Source of the DNA: Paraescarpia echinospica
Taxonomy: Eukaryota; Annelida; Polychaeta; Sabellida; Siboglinidae
Direction: 5' to 3'
Assembly (NCBI GenBank): GCA_020002185.1
Contig: CM034531.1
Location: 81,301,360 to 81,365,359, forward strand
DNA length: 64,000 nucleotides
In this document: in pieces, positions 58,091 through 64,000 of the stretch
Layout of the letters: every line of letters starts with the position of its first letter
How positions within the stretch are numbered: position 1 is the stretch's first letter
Program-made: the position numbers and the translations under genes
The notes under the pieces: generated by a model
Database searches by the model: none
Seen by the model: only the letters and a program-made list of their open reading frames with translations
Told to the model about the DNA's origin: nothing

Positions 58091-59700
58091 GACAGTGTGG
58101 ACGTGGTAAATATAACAGTGACTCTAAGACAGCGGTGACGTGGTAAATATAACAGTGACTCTATGACAGCGTGGACGTGGTAAATATAACAGTGACTCTA
58201 TGACAGCGTGGACATGGTAAATATAACAGTGACTCTATGACAGCGTGGACGTGGTAAATATAACAGTGACTCTATGACAGCATGGACGTAGTAAATATAA
58301 CAGTGACTCTATGACAGCGTGGACGTGATAAATATAACAGTGACTCTATGACAGCGTGGACATGGTAAATATAACAGTGACTATGACAGCATGGACATAG
58401 TAAATATAACAGTGACTCTATGACTGCGTGGACGTGAAAAATATAACAGTGACTCTACGACATCGTGGACGTGGTAAATATAACAGTGACTCTATGACAG
58501 CGTGGACGTGGTAAATATAACAGTGACTATGACAGCGTGGACGTGGTAAATATAACAGTGACTCTATGACAGCATGGACTTGGTAAATATAACAGCGACT
58601 CTATGACAGCGTGGACGTGGTAAATATAACAGTGACTATGACAGCGTGGACGTGATAAATATAACAGTGACTCTATGACAGCGTGGACATGTAAATATAA
58701 CAGTGACACTATGACAGCGTGGATGTGGTAAATATAACAGTGACTCTACATCGTGGACGTGGTAAATATAACAGTGACTCTACGACATCATGGACGTGAT
58801 AAATATAACAATGACTCTATGACATCATGGACGTGATAAATATAACAGTGACTCTACGACATTGTGGACGTAGTAAATATAACAGTGACTCTATGACATC
58901 GTGGATTTAGTAAATATAACAGTGACTCTACGACATCATGGACGTGATAAATATAACAGTGACTCTACGACATCGTGGATTTAGTAAATATAACAGTGAC
59001 TCTACGACATCATGGACGTGATAAATATAACAGTGACTCTATGACATAGTGGATTTAGTAAATATAACAGTGACTCTATGACATCATGGACGTGATAAAT
59101 ATAACAGTGACTACAACATTGTGGACGTAGTAAATATAACAGTGACTCTATGACAGCGTGGACATGATAAATATAACAGTGACTCTACGACATCATGGAT
59201 GTGATAAATATAACAGTGACTACAACATTGTGGACGTAGTAAATATAACAGTGACTCTATGACAGCGTGGACATGATAAATATAACAGTGACACTTTGAC
59301 AACGTGGATGTGGTAAATATAACAGTGACTCTACGACATCATGGACATGATAAATATAACAGTGACTCTACGACATCGTGGATTTAGTAAATATAACAGT
59401 GACTCTACGACATCACGGACGTGATAAATATAACAGTGACTCTACGACATTGTAGACGTAGTAAATATAACAGTGACTCTATGACAGCGTGGACATGATA
59501 AATATAACAGTGACTCTACGACATCATGGATGTGATAAATATAACAGTGACTCTACGACATCGTGGACGTAGTAAATATAACAGTGACTCTATGACAGCG
59601 TGGACATGATAAATATAACAGTGGCTTTATGACAGCGTTGATGTGATAAATATAACAGTGACCCTGTGGTAAATATAACAAGATTATATCCTCAGACAGT
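58090..59700. repeat. ~37-bp derivative of the exon 11 array
   Basis: Shortened units of gactctatgacagcgtggac gtggtaaatataacagt, lacking the atcctcaaat part; about 43 units. A single 70-bp-type piece closes the array at 59667-59725. Exon end and donor are still included. Confidence 0.96.
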
Positions 59701-59729
59701 ACATCCCCACGGAGTGACTAGTTTATTTC

Positions 59730-60165
59730 CTACTGGCTTTTACAGATGACAATAAGGAGGCAGACAATCCAATAGACAATAATTATAATGCTGCATGTGT
59801 CTGTGAAAGTGTACTTTGGTGGCTGCGACATGAACTGATTGAAAACAGCATCGATTGTGTCCTGGTCCGTGCATTATCAGCAACAACAAACATGTCATTT
59901 GTTGTACTTGCATGTACCAGATGCAAGTATGACGAGGATATTACCGTAATGACCATATGTTTTGGGACACTTAAAAATAGTTCATTTATCAGCTGTCCCA
60001 AAACATAGGGTGCACAAAAATTATTCTCAGATTCACTGTCCCTGTTTTATTACTCTGGTGTTAATCTAGCTTTGTAACTTCACCATGGTTACCTCACCTA
60101 TTACCCTGCTACTAACTATTTTTGAATGACTGAATGGCCCTATATCCTGTGAAACAAATGTTATA
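59730..60165. other. LSS intron 11, unique part
   Basis: It holds a perfect 13-bp inverted pair atgttttgggaca ... tgtcccaaaacat (about 59958-60007). No exon recognised. Confidence 0.5.
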
Positions 60166-60430
60166 TGAATGAATGAACGTTTATTCAACAACAACAACAA
60201 CATAATACATGCACAGTATGGTTTGCTGCTGCTGCTGCTGAAAGGACATAGCTGAAGTCATAGACTTATGTGTTGCTATGCCCTACTCGAACTAAGAAAA
60301 CTGAAATAAATACAACAGGAATTATAAATAAATCACACAATAATATTCACAACTCACATATAAACTTTTTACCATAGTGCTTGTGTTACTATTACATGGG
60401 TTTAACAAAACGTCACCTTCAATTAGCAAT

Positions 60431-63400
60431 TCACAAATATGTAGAAAGTAATGACAACTTGATTGCTTTTTTAAATTGTGTTAAACTTGTAAGCTGAGTC
60501 AATTTATTTGGTAAATTGTTCCACGTTTTTATACCCTTGACGGTGATTGACAGCAGTCGGAGGGTGGTGTTTGTCTTTTTAACATAGAACAGTTTGCTTT
60601 GTCTTGTATCATGTATGTGTATAGCTGCGGTTGGTTCAAATAATGCTTGAACACGACCATTTAAAGAATGGTTGTTTGCTTTATAAAGTATGATCATAGT
60701 CTTGTATTTAACTAAATCATGAAATTTAAGCATGTTTGAGAGATGGAAAAATACAGATGTATGATCATGGTAATTAAGATTATAAATAATCCGTATAGCT
60801 TTTTTCTGTAACATAAATAGTTTTCTGAGTCTAGATTGATAAGTATTTCCCCAGATCTCACAGCAATATGACATTTGTGGTTCAACAAGTGAATTATATA
60901 ATGTGTGTAACGCTTGACAATCAAGAACATGCCTAGTTTTATACAAAACTGCTATGTTTTTTGATACTTTTGATTCAACCATTTTTATGTGTTCTCTCCA
61001 TGTTACGTTTTCGTCAATGGTTACTCCAAGGAATTTAGTATATGATACCTGCTCAATGTTTTTCCCATTCAAAACTATATTCACATCTGTTCTAGGTTGC
61101 TTTTTATTGTTGAACATTATAAAATGTGTTTTGTTCACATTAAGTGATAATTTGTTCGCTCGAAACCACAGGTCTAGTTTTTTTAGTTCGTTGTTAATAA
61201 CAGTGCTTACTTCATCTGTGTTACTAGCGGAATAAAAAATGTTTGTATCATCAGCAAACAAAATAATATCAAGCAATTTTGAGACTTCACACATGTCATT
61301 TATGTACAGAATAAATAATAACGGGCCAAGGATTGAACCTTGCGGGACTCCACACTTGATTTCCTTTTGTTCTGAGTTACTGTTGTTATAGCATACATAT
61401 TGTCTACGGTTGGTTAAGTAGCTTTTTATCCAGGCCAGAGCCAGACCCCTTATTCCGTAGCATTGCAATTTACTTAGCAGTATGTTGTGGTCAACAGTGT
61501 CAAAGGCTTTTTTTAGGTCGATAAAGACCCCAATCGTGCTTTGGCATTTATCCATTGCGGATGTAATTTTTTCGACAAATTCTGTTAAAGCTAGTGAAGT
61601 TGAGTGATTACTTCTGAAGCCATACTGCCCATCTGTCAATATGTGTTGTGTTTCAATGAAAGACCTTAGCCTTTTGTTGAATATTTTTTCAAGAATTTTT
61701 GAAAATTGGGATAAGAGAGATATAGGTCTATAATTAGAAAATTGAAAACGATCTCCTGACTTAAATATAGGAATGACTTTTGCTAATTTCATATCGTTTG
61801 GAAATGATCCGCTGATCAAAGATCTGTTAAAAATGTGGGTTAGCGGTTGCACAATTTGCTTTATTACATGCTTAACTGTTTTCATGCTGATTTCATCGTG
61901 TCCGTATGAAGTTTTACTTTTGCACCCAGACACAATTTCGAGTACTTCTTGCTCAGTAACGGGGGACATATACATTGATTGTGATACAGTACGTTTTACA
62001 TAGTCGGTTGGCTTTATTCCCGGGCAGGGTTCTATGAGGTTGGATAATTTAGTACCTATATCGACGAAGAAATTGTTAAAATGATTAGCTATTTCTTTAT
62101 TTTCTAATACTACTATGTTATCGCCAACATGAAACTTGTTCAAATATGTGGTATCAGATTTTCTTTTACCTATTATGCTGTTAAGAGTTTTCCAAGTTGC
62201 TCTTATATTAGTCTTACAATCGTCGAGTTTTTTTCTGTAATATTTTTTCTTTTCTAGACGTAATAATTTTGTTAACTTATTTTTGTAATTTTTGTAGCGG
62301 ATTTCTGTTAATTCTGTCCTATTTTTTAGAAACGCTAAGTACATGTTATTCTTCTTTATGCAAGCGTTTTTTAGCCCTCTTGATAACCAAGGTTTATCAT
62401 TCTTTTTTGTCTCTCCTGAATACGTTGTAGTTTTTACAGGACAGGCATCGTTATAAGTATTATTTAGCATTTGCATAAAGCGCGAGAATGCTAAATCAGG
62501 GTTTGACTCGTTCATTACAGTGTCCCAGTTTGCATAATTTAAATCGTGCTTAAATTTGTTTAATGAGTCCTCATCTAACGTTCTGTTATATTTATATGTT
62601 GGATCATCGTTAATAACCGCATAAGTGCTGTTGTCACACAGGACGAAAATTGGCATATGGTCTGTAGCATCGCTTAAAACAATGCCGCACATTTTGTTTC
62701 TACACAGTTCAGAACAGAAAATGTTATCTATTATACTAGCAGTCGTGCTTGTTACTCGTGTGGGCCTGGTGATCAAGGGATATAATCCAGAGCTGAACAT
62801 TTGATCAATGAAATATTTTGATTCAGCTTGCTCTTCGCAGTGCAATAGATCTATATTGTAATCACCACATATATACACGATTTTGCTGGTGAGATTTCCC
62901 AGTATGAATGAGAGATTGTCATTAAATTTGCTGATGCTGGTATTCGGTGCTCTATACATACAACCGACATTGATTTTTTCGTGTTTATTAATTTGTATCT
63001 CAATAAAGATGCTTTCAAAACAGTCATCAACAGCATACGATATATTCCTTAAACAAATATCAGAAGACTGGCAATTGTTAAGTACAGATTCACACACATA
63101 TATGGCAACGCCGCCACCGTGTTTGTTTTTTCTGGAATTACAGTACAGTTTGTAACCCGAAAATACGACATCGTTACAGTTTACTTCACTTCCGTCCCAA
63201 TTGTTTTCTTTAAGCCACGTTTCTGATATAGCAATTATATGGAATTTATACTCCATGCTTTGGATAGTATCTTTAATCTTGGGTAAGTTAGCTTTTAAAC
63301 TCCGAGCATTAAAGTGTATCATACTCAGTTTGATTGGCTGGTTTTTGCCAACACTGCTAAAGTTTGTTGAAAATTGTGCTGGGGTGTAGTATTTACACTG

Positions 63401-63526
63401 CGTGGGCAAATCGTTATACAACAAACAATCAGTATCAATATCGTGTTCGTAACAGTGTTCATTATAATCAAACGGTGTATCATACGGAGGCGTTAACTCG
63501 TCATTTTGTTGTGTAGTTGACGCCAT
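60431..63526 (-). CDS. LINE ORF2: endonuclease and reverse transcriptase, intact
   Basis: 1031 codons without interruption. The N-terminal part is an AP-type endonuclease: FNARSL near residue 72, ISETWL, a GGGVAIYV stretch, YRAPNT, GDYNID and SDATDHMPIF near 288. The C-terminal half is reverse transcriptase: KVIPIFKSGD, NYRPISLL, YGFRSNHST, IDLKKAFDTVDH near 675, GVPQGSILGPLLFILYIN and the catalytic FADDTNIF near 758. It ends with the usual LINE tail containing TWNNLPNKLTQLTSLTQFKK. Function: nicks a target site and copies the element's RNA there. All catalytic motifs I can check are present. Confidence 0.95.
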   Translation of the reverse strand: MASTTQQNDELTPPYDTPFDYNEHCYEHDIDTDCLLYNDLPTQCKYYTPAQFSTNFSSVGKNQPIKLSMIHFNARSLKANLPKIKDTIQSMEYKFHIIAISETWLKENNWDGSEVNCNDVVFSGYKLYCNSRKNKHGGGVAIYVCESVLNNCQSSDICLRNISYAVDDCFESIFIEIQINKHEKINVGCMYRAPNTSISKFNDNLSFILGNLTSKIVYICGDYNIDLLHCEEQAESKYFIDQMFSSGLYPLITRPTRVTSTTASIIDNIFCSELCRNKMCGIVLSDATDHMPIFVLCDNSTYAVINDDPTYKYNRTLDEDSLNKFKHDLNYANWDTVMNESNPDLAFSRFMQMLNNTYNDACPVKTTTYSGETKKNDKPWLSRGLKNACIKKNNMYLAFLKNRTELTEIRYKNYKNKLTKLLRLEKKKYYRKKLDDCKTNIRATWKTLNSIIGKRKSDTTYLNKFHVGDNIVVLENKEIANHFNNFFVDIGTKLSNLIEPCPGIKPTDYVKRTVSQSMYMSPVTEQEVLEIVSGCKSKTSYGHDEISMKTVKHVIKQIVQPLTHIFNRSLISGSFPNDMKLAKVIPIFKSGDRFQFSNYRPISLLSQFSKILEKIFNKRLRSFIETQHILTDGQYGFRSNHSTSLALTEFVEKITSAMDKCQSTIGVFIDLKKAFDTVDHNILLSKLQCYGIRGLALAWIKSYLTNRRQYVCYNNSNSEQKEIKCGVPQGSILGPLLFILYINDMCEVSKLLDIILFADDTNIFYSASNTDEVSTVINNELKKLDLWFRANKLSLNVNKTHFIMFNNKKQPRTDVNIVLNGKNIEQVSYTKFLGVTIDENVTWREHIKMVESKVSKNIAVLYKTRHVLDCQALHTLYNSLVEPQMSYCCEIWGNTYQSRLRKLFMLQKKAIRIIYNLNYHDHTSVFFHLSNMLKFHDLVKYKTMIILYKANNHSLNGRVQALFEPTAAIHIHDTRQSKLFYVKKTNTTLRLLSITVKGIKTWNNLPNKLTQLTSLTQFKKAIKLSLLSTYL

Positions 63527-63579
63527 GGTTAAGTCATCACAAAAACGTTTGCCAGGATAGTCAACAGGTACTTGGTAGT

Positions 63580-63822
63580 TTAACCACGGTTTGCGACATC
63601 ATGTCGCTCTCTTACCACCAGTTTGTCAAATGACAAATATGCGAATCTGCCCTCTTCCCTGGCCTTCATCATTTTTGGTAGCAGTTCTTTCCGCCTCGCC
63701 ATGACCCTCTGCGAATAGTCCTCGTTCACGTAGATGCCACGAGGCCGTTTCTTCTTCGCCGCCTGCAGTACCAGCTCGCGATCCTTGAACGACTCGAACT
63801 TGACCACGATGGTCCGGGCTCT
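63580..63822 (-). pseudogene. LINE ORF1 fragment (C-terminal part)
   Basis: About 80 codons, with VKFESFKDRELVLQAAKKKR, GIYVNEDYSQRVMARRKELL and LSFDKLVVRER then stop; this is the C-terminal domain found in ORF1 of many invertebrate LINEs. The upstream part is missing. Confidence 0.75.
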
Positions 63823-63823
63823 A

Positions 63824-64000
63824 CATCCTCAGCCAAGTGAAATGTTTAGTCTGTCTGGTACCGGTTTCCCACACTTGTTCAAAGATTATTTACTGAGTGG
63901 CAGGTTGTACCATATTTGACTGCAGTACCGCCCATACCTGCATTACTGCCCCCCTCATACCGACCACATGCAGAAACTCATTTATTATTAAACTATGGAA
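63824..64000. other. Right edge of window
   Basis: Short unique sequence beyond the LINE; presumably LSS intron. Nothing recognised. Confidence 0.5.

Larger units (their letters stand above)
60168..63823 (-). mobile_element. Nearly complete CR1/L2-group LINE in an LSS intron
   Basis: On the - strand: the end of ORF1 (63582 side), a 53-bp spacer, an intact ORF2 (63526-60431), a short 3' UTR and a tail with (ttg)n, AATAAA and cattcattcatt repeats at about 60168-60205. The 5' end is lost near 63823, inside ORF1. It lies antisense to LSS. The intact ORF2 suggests a recent insertion. Clade given from motif style only. Confidence 0.85.

Overview
The window is animal nuclear DNA. It has short exons with GT-AG introns, metazoan-type proteins, several LINE and cut-and-paste type transposon remains, a tRNA-headed SINE and many minisatellites. 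The proteins fit an invertebrate that makes its own sterols. I cannot name the phylum from sequence alone. There is one 1,000-base run of N (51158-52157).

Three genes can be spliced by hand. (1) The 3' end of a LanC-like (LANCL) glutathione-binding protein gene lies on the + strand (exons 1-85, 3202-3378, 6940-7012, 7734-7810). (2) A complete CYP51 (sterol 14-alpha-demethylase) gene lies on the - strand, with 11 exons from 31910 down to 9344. They join in frame to 1515 nt, or 504 residues, the normal length for animal CYP51, with the I-helix, ExxR and haem-cysteine motifs all present. (3) The first two thirds of lanosterol synthase (LSS) lies on the + strand, with ten visible exons from 35216 to 55031. 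One further exon (or more) must lie in or beside the N gap, and the 3' exons lie beyond the window. LANCL and CYP51 converge tail to tail near 8.1-9.3 kb. CYP51 and LSS are divergent, head to head, about 3.3 kb apart. LSS makes lanosterol and CYP51 acts on lanosterol, so two consecutive steps of sterol synthesis share one intergenic region. That region contains a recent 638-bp tandem duplication carrying copies of the CYP51 start region and of the LSS proximal flank.

The strongest unexpected pattern is in the introns. Many of the minisatellites start exactly at exon edges, and their repeat units contain a copy of the exon end plus the splice site. This is seen at donors (LANCL exon 1-85; CYP51 exon 7; LSS exons 1, 2, 4, 5, 9, 11) and at acceptors (CYP51 exons 3, 4 and 9; LSS exons 3, 6, the missing exon 8, and 10). 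Copy number ranges from two (CYP51 exon 3, LSS exon 4) to more than 40. Each such intron therefore holds up to dozens of duplicate splice sites. Several arrays stay open in frame with the exon, which explains most long open frames in the window; I do not regard those as genes.

Mobile DNA: a nested set in CYP51 intron 1 (a LINE reverse-transcriptase relic with an 18-bp target duplication, broken by a second LINE fragment and two DNA elements), terminal-inverted-repeat elements in LANCL and CYP51 introns, a foldback element and a SINE in the LSS half, and an almost complete LINE with an intact 1031-codon ORF2 at 60.2-63.8 kb. At least three families of older dispersed repeats occur more than once.
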